From contig CAYLOP010000012.1 of NCBI GenBank assembly GCA_964385305.1, positions 1 to 44,787 of the forward strand: a stretch of 44,787 bases of DNA. Direction: 5' to 3'. This document shows, piece after piece, positions 1-7,984 of the stretch (the first letter of the stretch is position 1; each line of letters opens with the position of its first letter). This DNA comes from CAYLOP01 sp964385305 (GTDB lineage: Bacteria > Chloroflexota > Anaerolineae > Anaerolineales > E44-bin32). The notes beneath the pieces were generated by a model. That model was not told the DNA's origin. It did not search any database and saw only the letters and a program-made list of their open reading frames with translations. The translations under genes were made by a program, and so were the position numbers.

Positions 1-2
1 TT

Positions 3-140
3 GAGGGCGGTGAGGCCATCCACACCTTGGAGGGGCATGTCGATGGCGTCAACACTGCAGCTTTCTCACCGGATGGCAGCTTGATCGCGTCCGGTTCTGA
101 AGACGACACCGTTATCTTATGGGGTCTACCCTCGCCTTAG
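3..140 (+). CDS. WD40 repeat protein, C-terminal fragment
   Basis: Only the last 45 codons are present; the gene enters from the left edge. The frame reads one WD40 blade: a GH dipeptide near its start (LEGHVDGVN), the typical AFSPDGSLIASGSEDDT core, and an ILW ending where WD would be expected, followed three residues later by the TAG stop. WD40 blades form beta-propellers that act as interaction scaffolds; in filamentous Chloroflexota they are often fused to kinases or NTPases, but nothing of such a partner domain can be seen here. The blade assignment is firm, the function unknown. Confidence 0.8.
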   Translation, partial: EGGEAIHTLEGHVDGVNTAAFSPDGSLIASGSEDDTVILWGLPSP

Positions 141-229
141 TGCACCCATCCCGCGACTCTTGAACCTTACCCTTCGTTACCATTGGCGGTATAAGTCATG
201 AGCCGTGGCAGGGATTGCCGACCATGCCA

Positions 230-254
230 GGATATGATATCCGGAGGTCTTTTT
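230..254 (+). terminator. possible weak terminator after the WD40 gene
   Basis: A 13-base palindrome (GGATAT, G, ATATCC) is followed seven bases later by five T residues. The stem is short (five or six pairs) and set back from the T run, so this is only a candidate. The rest of the 141-323 gap shows no gene. Confidence 0.3.
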
Positions 255-323
255 AAGATTGTGCCCATATGGATTCCAATATTAGGGCTGGGAAGTTTCA
301 TATCCAATGTTAAGAAAAAACCA

Positions 324-352
324 TTGCAGATTTGCCCTTGACTCTGTATAAT
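324..352 (+). promoter_or_regulatory. promoter of tRNA-Val
   Basis: The -35 box TTGCAG (324-329) and a perfect -10 box TATAAT (347-352) are separated by 17 bases. The predicted start of transcription near 359 lies about five bases before the mature tRNA 5' end. The same transcript could run on into the thrS leader, since no terminator lies between the two. Confidence 0.7.
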
Positions 353-363
353 GCATCCACCAA

Positions 364-437
364 GGGCGGTTAGCTCAGTTGGTTAGAGCGTTGCGTTGAC
401 ATCGCAAAGGTCGTTGGTTCGAGTCCAATACCGCCCA
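364..437 (+). tRNA. tRNA-Val (anticodon GAC)
   Basis: The sequence folds as a full cloverleaf: acceptor arm GGGCGGT pairs with ACCGCCC, D-stem GCTC/GAGC, anticodon stem TTGCG/CGCAA around the loop TTGACAT, and T-arm GTTGG-TTCGAGT-CCAAT. The anticodon GAC is at 398-400 and reads GUC and GUU valine codons. The discriminator base is A (437). The 3' CCA is not encoded, so it must be added after transcription. It is 74 bases long and has no variable-arm insert. Confidence 0.96.
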
Positions 438-460
438 CTCAATTGCATAGTATAAATGCG

Positions 461-713
461 TTGACCGGGACGAGTAACCGGGAACGGATCCGACAGGGAA
501 CGGGGATCACGGGCTGAGAGTCCCCAATGGCGTCCAACCGGCGAAAACCACCCGCGAGCATGACCCGGAAAAACCCGATTGCAGCAAAGCGAGGGTTGAA
601 TAAGGGAAACGCTTCAGCTCCGTTAAAGGCTGTCAGAGAAGGTCGTGCATAACGACCAATCTGGGTGGAACCGTGTGAGCAAATGCTCTCGCCCCAGAGG
701 TGAGGGCTTTTTT
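461..713 (+). promoter_or_regulatory. T-box leader (tRNA-sensing riboswitch) of thrS
   Basis: The 250-base leader before thrS carries the T-box hallmark GGGTGGAACCG (663-673), which pairs with the 3' end of uncharged tRNA, followed by an intrinsic terminator. Upstream, CCGGG and CGGG segments at 465-482 can pair with CCCGG and CCCG at 564-577 to close Stem I, and AGTA at 473-476 resembles the S-turn of the specifier loop. The placement before thrS implies a threonine specifier; ACC at 563-565 is a candidate, but the specifier was not fixed with confidence. In T-box genes uncharged tRNA stabilises the antiterminator and lets transcription into the synthetase gene continue. A TATAAA at 451-456 might provide a local -10, or the tRNA-Val promoter may serve both. 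Confidence 0.85.
685..713 (+). terminator. regulated terminator of the thrS T-box
   Basis: GCTCTCGCC (685-693) pairs with GGTGAGGGC (699-707) over nine pairs including G-U pairs, with a five-base loop, and is followed by six T residues (708-713). Its position 12 bases after the T-box element is canonical for the attenuator hairpin. Confidence 0.85.
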
Positions 714-748
714 ATTGTCCCGCGAAGGTGCGGGAAAGGAGGTGTAGG

Positions 749-2542
749 ATGGTTGCGAAAGAAAAGGAAGCCTACGAGAAATCAGAACTCTATCGGATCA
801 GGCATTCGGCCGCCCACGTCATGGCCCAGGCTGTGATGGAGATGTTCCCGGGCGAGGCGAAGGTGGCGATCGGCCCGCCGATCGAGGATGGCTTCTACTA
901 TGATTTTGATCTGCCGCGGCCGCTGACCCCTGAAGACTTGGAGACGATCGAGGCTCGCATGCGCGAGATCATCGCTGGAGGACATGCATTTCAATATAAG
1001 GTTCTCTCCGCGGAGGAGGCACGTGATTTCTTCGCCGACCAACCCTACAAGGTCGAGCTCATCGAGGGGCTGGAGCAGGGTGGTTTAGATGAGTATGGGG
1101 AACCGATCGTGGAGAGGCCTGAAATCTCGATCTATTCCCATGATGCCTTTACGGACTTATGTCGTGGGCCGCACGTTCAAAACACGAAAGAGATCAATCC
1201 AGATGCGTTTAAGCTGCTCAACGTCGCAGGCGCATATTGGCGAGGTGACGAAAACCGCCCAATGCTGCAGCGCATCTATGGTACGGCCTGGAAGACGGCT
1301 GATGAGCTCGAGCATTATTTATGGAAGCTGGAAGAGGCGGCCAAGCGGGACCACCGTAGACTGGGCAGGGAACTGGATCTCTACAGCGTGAGCGATGAAG
1401 TCGGCCCAGGTATGATCCTCTGGCATCCCAAAGGGGGCATGATACGGAAGCTCGTTGAAGACTTTTGCCGAGATGAGCATGAACGTGGCGGCTACGACTT
1501 TGTGTATTCCCCTCATATTGGCAAGGCCAGCCTTTGGCAAATGAGCGGGCACTTGGATTGGTACGAGGAGAATATGTACTCGCCGCTGGATATTGAAGGG
1601 CAGGAATATTATCTAAAACCGATGAACTGTCCCTTCCATATGCAGATCTACAAGAGCCGTACGCGCTCCTACCGTGACCTTCCCATGCGGTTCGCCGAGT
1701 GGGGGACGGTCTACCGCTACGAGCGCAGTGGCGTGCTCCATGGTTTGCTTCGAGTGCGTGGGTTCACCCAGGATGACGCCCATCTCTTCTGCCGGCCGGA
1801 TCAAATGCCGGAGGAAATCGACCGGGTGCTGCAGTTCAGCTTGAAGCTTCTACGGGCATTCGGTTTTGAGGACATCCATGCGTTTCTTGCCACGCGCAAT
1901 CCGGAAAAGGCCATCGGCTCGGAAGAGGAGTGGGTGGCGCCGACGGAAGCGCTGAGGGCGGCCCTGGAGCGAGCAGAGATCCCCTATCGGATTGACGAGA
2001 ACGAGGCCACGTTTTATGGTCCGAAGATCGACCTGAAGCTGAACGACGCTCTTGGGCGTGAATGGCAGCTCACGACGATTCAAATTGACTTCACGCTTGC
2101 CCCGCGGTTCGACCTCAGCTTTGTCGGCGAGGATGGGCAGGAGCATCGCCCTTACGTCATCCACCGCGCGTTGCTGGGCTCCATGGAACGTTTCATGGGC
2201 GTCCTGATCGAGCATTATGCTGGCGCTTTCCCCATCTGGCTGTCACCCATCCAGGCGGTGCTCATCCCGATCGCAGATCGACATATCGAGTATGCTCATC
2301 AGGTCGCAGAGAAGCTAAAGGATGCCGGCCTGCGCGTAGAGGTGGACGCACGCGGTGAGCGGATGAACGCCAAGATCCGTGATGCGCAGCTTCAGAAAAT
2401 ACCCTACATGCTGGTGGTGGGGGATCGCGAATCGGAGAGGGATGCTGTTGCGGTTCGACTGCGTTCCGGGGAAGATCTGGGAGCGATGCCGGTTGATGAC
2501 TTCGTTGCTCAAGCAATAGAGGATGTTCAAGCGCATCGCTAG
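749..2542 (+). CDS. thrS: threonyl-tRNA synthetase, TGS-less form
   Basis: Charges tRNA-Thr with threonine in the cytoplasm. The 597-residue protein starts at the ATG at 749, chosen because AAAGGAGG (735-742) lies six bases upstream; in-frame codons back to 728 would run through that ribosome site. The editing domain begins almost at once, with the zinc/editing motif HSAAH at residues 19-23. The catalytic core has the zinc ligand Cys294 in MNCPFH, class II motif 2 (RYERSGVLHG) and motif 3 (HRALLGSMERF), and ends in the anticodon-binding domain. E. coli ThrS has 642 residues and an N-terminal TGS domain of about 60 residues; that domain is absent here. Expression should be controlled by the T-box leader upstream. 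A strong terminator follows. Confidence 0.97.
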   Translation: MVAKEKEAYEKSELYRIRHSAAHVMAQAVMEMFPGEAKVAIGPPIEDGFYYDFDLPRPLTPEDLETIEARMREIIAGGHAFQYKVLSAEEARDFFADQPYKVELIEGLEQGGLDEYGEPIVERPEISIYSHDAFTDLCRGPHVQNTKEINPDAFKLLNVAGAYWRGDENRPMLQRIYGTAWKTADELEHYLWKLEEAAKRDHRRLGRELDLYSVSDEVGPGMILWHPKGGMIRKLVEDFCRDEHERGGYDFVYSPHIGKASLWQMSGHLDWYEENMYSPLDIEGQEYYLKPMNCPFHMQIYKSRTRSYRDLPMRFAEWGTVYRYERSGVLHGLLRVRGFTQDDAHLFCRPDQMPEEIDRVLQFSLKLLRAFGFEDIHAFLATRNPEKAIGSEEEWVAPTEALRAALERAEIPYRIDENEATFYGPKIDLKLNDALGREWQLTTIQIDFTLAPRFDLSFVGEDGQEHRPYVIHRALLGSMERFMGVLIEHYAGAFPIWLSPIQAVLIPIADRHIEYAHQVAEKLKDAGLRVEVDARGERMNAKIRDAQLQKIPYMLVVGDRESERDAVAVRLRSGEDLGAMPVDDFVAQAIEDVQAHR

Positions 2543-2564
2543 AGCTTCAGTGAGTTTTTGAAAT

Positions 2565-2600
2565 CAACCTCCGGTGATCACTAGCCCGGAGGTTGTTTTT
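2565..2600 (+). terminator. intrinsic terminator of thrS
   Basis: CAACCTCCGG (2565-2574) pairs perfectly with CCGGAGGTTG (2586-2595), ten pairs with an 11-base loop, followed directly by TTTTTATT. It ends the thrS transcript and also lies about 100 bases beyond the end of the convergent transporter gene. Confidence 0.92.
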
Positions 2601-2695
2601 ATTCTACGAAGACGATTCTAATTGATTAAGTTGCTCCCGTCCCCAGGGTTGAGCAATTGGTTCCAATACGCTCGAAGGTTATGTATACCTTTGCT

Positions 2696-3124
2696 TCATG
2701 AGATCTTCCAATTCACCAAGACCAATCCCAATGTACAAAACAGGATCCCCGCCAGGTTGAAGGCGGATAGTTTCTCCTTGAACAACGCGATCCCAATGGG
2801 GATGAGCAGTAGCGCAACGGTGGCGTTAGAAAAAATACCAGCGATGCTGATGTTCCATCCTGCCCGGTAAGCCAACAGGTAGCCCAGTTCCAAACCGACG
2901 ATCGTCACGCCCAGCGCAACGCTGACCCAGTTTACCCCTTTGAGTGATTCCCGAATGTTCGCAGAGAGTGGAAACACCGGCAGTAAGATGAGGCAAGCGA
3001 GTGTAGCCGTGAGATACGTGATGATCAATGCCAGGATGGGGTTCGCCCCAGCAGGGGTGAGTTTCTGGAATAGATGATAGAGCATGCTCGTAATGATCGC
3101 AAGGACTATGGGAAAGAAATTCAT
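2696..3124 (-). CDS. small EamA/DMT-type membrane transporter
   Basis: A 142-residue, almost wholly hydrophobic protein with about five membrane helices and the Gly-rich, late-Lys pattern of EamA (drug/metabolite transporter) domains, ending in LGLVLVNWKIS. It is one EamA repeat long, as in half-size members of the superfamily that work as dimers. Substrate cannot be inferred. The ATG at 3124 is preferred because GAGGTGA lies six bases upstream; a GTG at 3133 inside that ribosome site is the alternative. The gene stands alone, convergent with thrS and divergent from the SpoIIE phosphatase gene. Confidence 0.75.
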   Translation of the reverse strand: MNFFPIVLAIITSMLYHLFQKLTPAGANPILALIITYLTATLACLILLPVFPLSANIRESLKGVNWVSVALGVTIVGLELGYLLAYRAGWNISIAGIFSNATVALLLIPIGIALFKEKLSAFNLAGILFCTLGLVLVNWKIS

Positions 3125-3449
3125 CTGACTCACCTCTTCTACTAAGCTCGGACCGCTTTCCTTTACTTTGGCAACTATTGTAAGGCAAAATCTAGCGTTG
3201 TTAGTGTCGTGTGTATGAATTGACTGTGAATCGGAGGTGAAGCCTTACACGAACAACTGAAGGGCAGAATGCTCAGTGCGGCGATGCCATGGCCGTACCT
3301 AATGTTCTGGCTCGTGATTCTGTCTCCAATGATGAGGATGTGCGTCAAAGGTCTTTCTCCTTCCACAGTACCGTCCCAGTGTTTCTAGTATCCGACCATC
3401 CCTTGGCTTCTGATCGAATGAGCCTGACGGTTCCCCGGATCAAGTGAAA

Positions 3450-3477
3450 TTGACAAACGGGATGAATACGGTACGAT
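3450..3477 (+). promoter_or_regulatory. predicted promoter of the SpoIIE phosphatase gene
   Basis: A perfect -35 box TTGACA (3450-3455) and a -10 box TACGAT (3472-3477) are 16 bases apart. Transcription would start near 3484, just before the palindrome at 3497-3517. Confidence 0.6.
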
Positions 3478-3496
3478 TCCTATACGGTTTCCTGTT

Positions 3497-3517
3497 GCTT
3501 ATGTACATTACATAAGC
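3497..3517. repeat. perfect 21-bp palindrome, probable operator
   Basis: GCTTATGTA (3497-3505) and TACATAAGC (3509-3517) are exact inverted copies around the trinucleotide CAT. It lies between the predicted transcription start and the start codon at 3540. It has no T run and is AT-rich, which fits a dimeric regulator site better than a terminator. Confidence 0.6.
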
Positions 3518-3539
3518 GCGAATTCATTATTGGTGGTCG

Positions 3540-5339
3540 ATGGCATACAACCCCGAACGTATCGAGGATCTACAGATCCTCAACAAAATCGCGGAGACGC
3601 TCAACCAGGCCACGGATGTCCAAAGCGCCCTCAATTCGGCTTTGGCGCAGTTGGTGAGTCTCGTGCCGGCCAAGTCGGGTTGGATCACGCTCATCGATCG
3701 TGTTTCCGGGGATCGGGTTGGCGCGGAACAGTTCACCTTAGCATCCCACCACAATTTGCCCCCCGGTCTCGCGCCGGATAAGCGCGAGGTGTGGGAGGGC
3801 ACTTGCAAGTGCCAGGATCTGTGCAGGCAGGGCAAGCTCGCGAGAGCTTACAACGAGATCCACTGCAGCCGGCTGGAGGCGGCGACTGGGGAAAAAAACG
3901 GGCTGACGGTGCATGCCTCGGTTCCGTTGATGTCCGGCGATCACAAGATGGGAATCCTCAACGTCGCGGCCAAGGATTGGTCGTCCTTTGACACACGATC
4001 ACTGGCTTTGCTCACAATGGTGGGCAACCAAATTGGTGTTGCCATTGAACGAGCACAACTCTTTGATCTTCTAAGAGAAAGGCGGATCAACGAGCAAGCT
4101 ACCGTGCTTGATTTTTCTAGCCAGCTTTTAGGTCGGCTGGGTTTGAAGGACATCACGGCGTACCTTGTGAAAGAGGTCCAGAAGCTGCTCGAGGCGGATG
4201 CATGCAGTTTGTTGTTGAGAGAGGAGGGGGATCAAGGTCTGTGTTTCGCGGCGACAAGCGGATGGCGATCCGATCCCTCCCAGTACACGATTCCCCTCGG
4301 TACAACGAGCGGTCCAGGATGGGTGATGCAACACAAGGAACCCCTCCTCGTTGAGGACCTTCGAGACGCCAACCTTACCTCGTGGTCGCCGGAATGGGTG
4401 GAGGCAGAAGGCTTTCGAGGGCATGCCGTCTTCCCTTTGGTGGTCGACGAACGTGCCATTGGCGTGCTGGTGCTGAATAGCAGAACCCCGCGCCTCCTGG
4501 ATGTGGATGATAGTAGATTCCTCCAGTTGATGGCCAATCAAGCTGCGATCGCCATTGAAAATGCGCGTTTACATGAGGAAGAAGTCGCGCGCCAGCGCAT
4601 GGAGGACGAACTAGAAATTGGCCGCAAGATCCAGCTCGGTTTGTTGCCGGACTCGAATCCGATCCTTCCAGGGTATGAATTCGGGGTGCTCTACCAGGCA
4701 GCGCAGCAGGTTGGCGGCGACTTTTATGATTATTATTGGATGCCGGGAGAAGACGATACCCTTGGTTTGCTGATTGGCGACGTCTCGGGAAAGGGTGTTC
4801 CGGCGGCGCTCTTCATGGCCATGTGCCGCACGGCGGTCCGCTCTGCAGCGCTGAGTGGACGCAGTCCTGCCGAAACCTTGACCGCGGCGAATGCCTGGAT
4901 TGAAAAAGACAACCGGGAGAACTACTTCCTCAGCGCAATCTGTGCTTCGCTCGATCCACAGTCAGGGTCCCTGACGTATGCGAATGCCGGTCACAATAGA
5001 CCGCTCTTGCTAAAAACTAGGGGCGGTGAGGTCGAGGAGCTGCGCGCGCGGGGCATCATTCTGGGCGTGATGGAAAGTGTTAAGATCAATGAGGAGAGAG
5101 TCGATCTCCAAGGTGGGGACATCCTGGTCTTCTACACGGATGGGATCACAGAGGCGTTCAATGCTGCGGGAGAGCCTTTTGGTATCGAATGCCTGAAAAC
5201 GGTCCTCGCGGCAAACGCCGAAGCCAGCGCGCAGGGAATCGCAACCGCAGTCGAAGATGCCATACGCCGTTTCACCGGATCGGAGCCACAGGCAGATGAT
5301 TTAACGCTCGTGGCTTTGAAAAAAACCTCGTCACCTTAG
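3540..5339 (+). CDS. GAF-GAF-SpoIIE serine phosphatase (RsbU-like)
   Basis: A 599-residue soluble sensor phosphatase. Two GAF ligand-binding domains (about residues 20-160 and 190-345) are followed by a helical linker (EEVARQRMEDELEIGRKIQ) and a SpoIIE/PPM phosphatase domain (about 375-597). The metal-binding acidic motifs are all visible: GGDFYD, GDVSGKG, YTDGITE and ADDLTLV. In RsbU-type systems such phosphatases dephosphorylate an anti-anti-sigma (STAS) protein to free a sigma factor; no STAS protein, anti-sigma kinase or sigma factor is encoded nearby, so the target is unknown. The ATG at 3540 has only a weak GGTGG upstream. The gene has its own predicted promoter with a perfect palindrome in the leader, suggesting repression or another switch. 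Confidence 0.92.
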   Translation: MAYNPERIEDLQILNKIAETLNQATDVQSALNSALAQLVSLVPAKSGWITLIDRVSGDRVGAEQFTLASHHNLPPGLAPDKREVWEGTCKCQDLCRQGKLARAYNEIHCSRLEAATGEKNGLTVHASVPLMSGDHKMGILNVAAKDWSSFDTRSLALLTMVGNQIGVAIERAQLFDLLRERRINEQATVLDFSSQLLGRLGLKDITAYLVKEVQKLLEADACSLLLREEGDQGLCFAATSGWRSDPSQYTIPLGTTSGPGWVMQHKEPLLVEDLRDANLTSWSPEWVEAEGFRGHAVFPLVVDERAIGVLVLNSRTPRLLDVDDSRFLQLMANQAAIAIENARLHEEEVARQRMEDELEIGRKIQLGLLPDSNPILPGYEFGVLYQAAQQVGGDFYDYYWMPGEDDTLGLLIGDVSGKGVPAALFMAMCRTAVRSAALSGRSPAETLTAANAWIEKDNRENYFLSAICASLDPQSGSLTYANAGHNRPLLLKTRGGEVEELRARGIILGVMESVKINEERVDLQGGDILVFYTDGITEAFNAAGEPFGIECLKTVLAANAEASAQGIATAVEDAIRRFTGSEPQADDLTLVALKKTSSP

Positions 5340-5655
5340 CCGTTTATCGAGAGATTTCCTGTAAATCGTTCAACCAATTTCAACAGGGAAGGATGCTTCA
5401 CCCGCTAAGCAAGATCTGAAAATCAAGTTGTTGATGCGCGTTGAAAGCGAGTTGGATAAACACGGGAATGCGGCAACCCTTATCATTCAGACTGTGATAG
5501 GTAGATGTAGGGGTTATCGGAAAACGCACAGTGTGCTTTTCTGGCCTGAGATCGTCGGGCGCAGCGGGACAAGGTGAGCCCATCATCTTCCATCGATTCT
5601 TGTTTGGGCGTGATACAGGAATAGTCGGAGTCGGGCTTGGATAGGCAGACTAGCC
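5340..5655. other. convergent intergenic region, about 315 bases
   Basis: Lies between the ends of the phosphatase gene and the minus-strand methyltransferase gene. No gene, clear terminator or repeat was found; short open frames here lack ribosome sites and recognisable sequence. Confidence 0.5.
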
Positions 5656-6411
5656 TTATCTAATCTTTTCCACAACCCAGAAGTGTGAAAGGCCGAGGTT
5701 TCGTAGCGGGGTCCGCTCGAGGGATTGCAGGATCCACCGCAGCGTGCGACCGAGGCGTGGCCAGCGTGCGATGATGTTGTCATAGGCGCCAAAGATCACG
5801 TTGCGCTTGAGAATTTTCACAGGTAGATCGTCGAAAAGGCGCTCCAGATCCTTGCGAGAGTAAACTCTCACATGCGGGGCGAAACGGTCGCGCAGCCGAC
5901 GAGGCAGGTAGTTCACGAGAGGGATATTGCCGAAGTGGTAGCGTCCTCGCCAGTAGACGCCGTGGGTCTCGAAAGGGTAGCCGCGGTTAGGTACGAAGAG
6001 GACAAGGCGACCGCCGCCCCCCTCTCCTGGCCGTGGCGAACGCAGCACGCGCAGGATTTCTTCAAGCGCAACGCGATCGTCATCGACATGCTCGAGCACC
6101 TCGTGTGAGAGTACAAGATCTAGGGAGCTGGCTGGATAGGGCAGGGCTCCCCCGTCTGCGCATACCACATGGAGACCGCGTTGGCCAGCCCGCCGTGCAC
6201 GGGGAAGGTCGTATTCGATCCCGAATGCAATCTCAGCATGCTCCACCAGCCGCTGGATGTAGGCGCCTACACCGCAGCCATTATCGAGGACCAACCCACG
6301 CGCCCGGTCTCCAGCCGCCTCAAGGATCATTTGCAGGCGGCGCTCCTGACCTGCGCGCCAGACGTAAGAAGGCTCGCCGCGCAACGCGGCTTTTTGAAGA
6401 TCGCGTTTCAT
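5656..6411 (-). CDS. SAM-dependent class I methyltransferase
   Basis: A 251-residue methyltransferase of the Methyltransf_11 type. The SAM-binding glycine motif is LVLDNGCGVGAY, followed by the acidic end of strand 2 (FGIEYD), ADGGALPYP, and LSHEVLEHVDDD. The C-terminal half, with FVPNRGYPFETHGVYW and a YFGN-like region, resembles methyltransferases found in glycan or lipid clusters, but the substrate is not known. The ATG at 6411 is chosen because an upstream start at 6480 would overlap the preceding Nudix gene by 41 bases, whereas 6411 leaves 28 bases and has a GGTGGGG stretch in front. Co-transcription with the Nudix gene is likely. Confidence 0.8.
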   Translation of the reverse strand: MKRDLQKAALRGEPSYVWRAGQERRLQMILEAAGDRARGLVLDNGCGVGAYIQRLVEHAEIAFGIEYDLPRARRAGQRGLHVVCADGGALPYPASSLDLVLSHEVLEHVDDDRVALEEILRVLRSPRPGEGGGGRLVLFVPNRGYPFETHGVYWRGRYHFGNIPLVNYLPRRLRDRFAPHVRVYSRKDLERLFDDLPVKILKRNVIFGAYDNIIARWPRLGRTLRWILQSLERTPLRNLGLSHFWVVEKIR

Positions 6412-6439
6412 TACGCGTTCCCCACCCGCCAGACGCCGC

Positions 6440-7006
6440 TCACCGTAACCCCTCCGGCGCATCCAGATAGGCAAAAGCAAGGCCGAGGCATGCGACGGTC
6501 AGGATTTGTTGGTAGTCGCCAGCGGCCAATCGCCGGCGTAACTCGTCCTGCGACATCCATAGAAGCTCTTGTTCTTCGAGGTCACCCGAGTCGGGTGATG
6601 CAACCTGGCGGCAATCGTTTGCAAGGTAGACGTGTGCGGTGTTCATGCCGCGGTTACCGCTGATCACAAAATGCCCGAGCGCTTTCCAATGGTCGGCGAC
6701 ACATCCGGTTTCTTCGAGGAGCTCGCGTTTGGCGGTCTCCAACGGGTCTTCCCCGCCCTCGATATAGCCGGCGGGGAGTTGCTCATCAATCGTCCCAAGG
6801 CCGTGTTTATAACATCGTAACACAGCAATTTCACCGGAGGTGCGTATGGGCACGATGGCGACAAAATCCGGCGTCTCCAGGCGTAGATAATCCTTCACCA
6901 CACGCCCGTCAGGCAGCTCGACCTCGTCAGCCAGCACACGCAGCCAGGGTTCTCGTTCGAGCAGGACTCGTGTGTGAAGTGTTTTCCAGGGTTTTAGATC
7001 CGACAT
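6440..7006 (-). CDS. Nudix hydrolase, ADP-ribose pyrophosphatase-like
   Basis: A 188-residue Nudix protein that probably hydrolyses a nucleoside diphosphate linked to another group, such as ADP-ribose. The Nudix box is complete at residues 80-102: G, five residues, E, seven residues, then RELLEETG, which supplies the catalytic metal-binding glutamates. The N-terminal strand region (WLRVLADEVELPDGRVVKDY) and the AGYIEGGE segment match the ADP-ribose pyrophosphatase (NudF-like) branch. The ATG at 7006 is preferred to an in-frame start at 7126 because the extra 40 residues do not look like this family, and AGAGGGA lies about 12 bases upstream of 7006. The methyltransferase gene follows. Confidence 0.9.
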   Translation of the reverse strand: MSDLKPWKTLHTRVLLEREPWLRVLADEVELPDGRVVKDYLRLETPDFVAIVPIRTSGEIAVLRCYKHGLGTIDEQLPAGYIEGGEDPLETAKRELLEETGCVADHWKALGHFVISGNRGMNTAHVYLANDCRQVASPDSGDLEEQELLWMSQDELRRRLAAGDYQQILTVACLGLAFAYLDAPEGLR

Positions 7007-7102
7007 AGTATTCGTGTTCCCTCTTTGCAGGACGTGAGGATTCAAGGATAACGCACTGAGTTTATCATATCTCGTTTGATGGATGGGTTTGTCAGGAGCG
7101 CA

Positions 7103-7144
7103 GCCCGTAACGGGCCTGCGATGCAAGGGCTTCAGCCATCGCAG
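7103..7144. repeat. two adjacent inverted repeats
   Basis: GCCCG/CGGGC with a TAA centre (7103-7115) is followed immediately by CTGCGATG (7116-7123) and CATCGCAG (7137-7144) around a 13-base loop. Both are perfect. No T run follows on either strand, so they are not standard terminators. They sit between the end of the DUF218 gene and the start of the Nudix gene. Confidence 0.5.
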
Positions 7145-7171
7145 ATGGGTTGAGACTTGTGTTTAGCGCGC

Positions 7172-7984
7172 CTAAGGTGCGGAAAGCCGTCCGGCAAGTG
7201 CGTAGAAGGTCAGAGCCATGATCTCCCGCATCGCCATGCGGCTGGCGTTCAGCGCTTCGTTGTTCGGAAGGAAACTAATGTGCGCGTCTAAAAAGCCCTC
7301 CGCATGTTGCGGTGCGGACCATGCCACAGGGTCGAGTGCTTGGGCGCGAAACGTCCCCATCGAACGCCGCATATGGGTTTGGGAGGTCACGAGCAGAAAA
7401 CACTCGATGTCGTGCTCCTCGAGCAGCGGGCGTAAGTTGACGGCTTGTTCGTAGGTGTTGCGCGAAGTCGCGTCGACCAGGATGCGTTCGGGTGAAACAC
7501 CCTCCTGGATGAGCAGCGCTTGAAGGGCTTCGCTCTCAGGGGTCAGCAGCCCGGCGCGTTGATTGATCCCGCCGGATACGATCACCCATGGCTCCTGCAT
7601 TCGGTGATACAAGTCTACGCTTTCGAGGGCACGCATGATGCCGGCGTCGCTCAGCACATTGACCTCGCGATCGTGGGAGCGGTAGGTGACACCCCCGCCA
7701 CCCAGCACGACGATCGCCTGTACATCCTCCAAGGCGCTGGGGTCTGTGGAGGTGTATCCAGCGCTAAGGATGGCCTCCAATGCGCGAGCACCGAGCGGCA
7801 AGCTCAAGATCCAATAGACCCCAGCAAGTAGGAGGAGCCAGCGGCGTCCCCACATGGCAACTCGGCGGCGGGCAAAAAGCAGCACGACTCCGACCAGCAT
7901 GCCGATCAGCAGAAATGTTGTAGAGCCGGGGATCAAGTATTCTTTGATAAAGTCGAGGATTGTTTCCATTGTTGAACTCAGCAT
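7172..7984 (-). CDS. DUF218 membrane protein (YdcF/ElyC/SanA family)
   Basis: A membrane-anchored protein of 270 residues (265 if the ATG at 7969 is used). Two N-terminal membrane helices (TTFLLIGMLVGVVLLFA and WLLLLAGVYWILSLPLG) precede a DUF218 domain with the family signatures IVVLGGGG, VIVSGG, the acidic E..SRNTYEQAVN segment and LLVTSQTHMRRS. E. coli ElyC and SanA of this family affect envelope integrity, apparently through peptidoglycan or lipid carrier metabolism; the exact reaction is unsettled. The ATG at 7984 overlaps the menG stop codon by seven bases, which suggests translational coupling. It is the last gene of the 2H phosphoesterase-menG-DUF218 run. Confidence 0.82.
   Translation of the reverse strand: MLSSTMETILDFIKEYLIPGSTTFLLIGMLVGVVLLFARRRVAMWGRRWLLLLAGVYWILSLPLGARALEAILSAGYTSTDPSALEDVQAIVVLGGGGVTYRSHDREVNVLSDAGIMRALESVDLYHRMQEPWVIVSGGINQRAGLLTPESEALQALLIQEGVSPERILVDATSRNTYEQAVNLRPLLEEHDIECFLLVTSQTHMRRSMGTFRAQALDPVAWSAPQHAEGFLDAHISFLPNNEALNASRMAMREIMALTFYALAGRLSAP

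Larger units (their letters stand above)
3125..3539. other. divergent intergenic region, about 415 bases
   Basis: No coding region is supported. It must hold the promoters of the EamA-type gene (minus) and the phosphatase gene (plus). The plus-strand promoter and a palindrome at the right end are listed separately; no convincing minus-strand -35/-10 pair was found. Confidence 0.6.
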
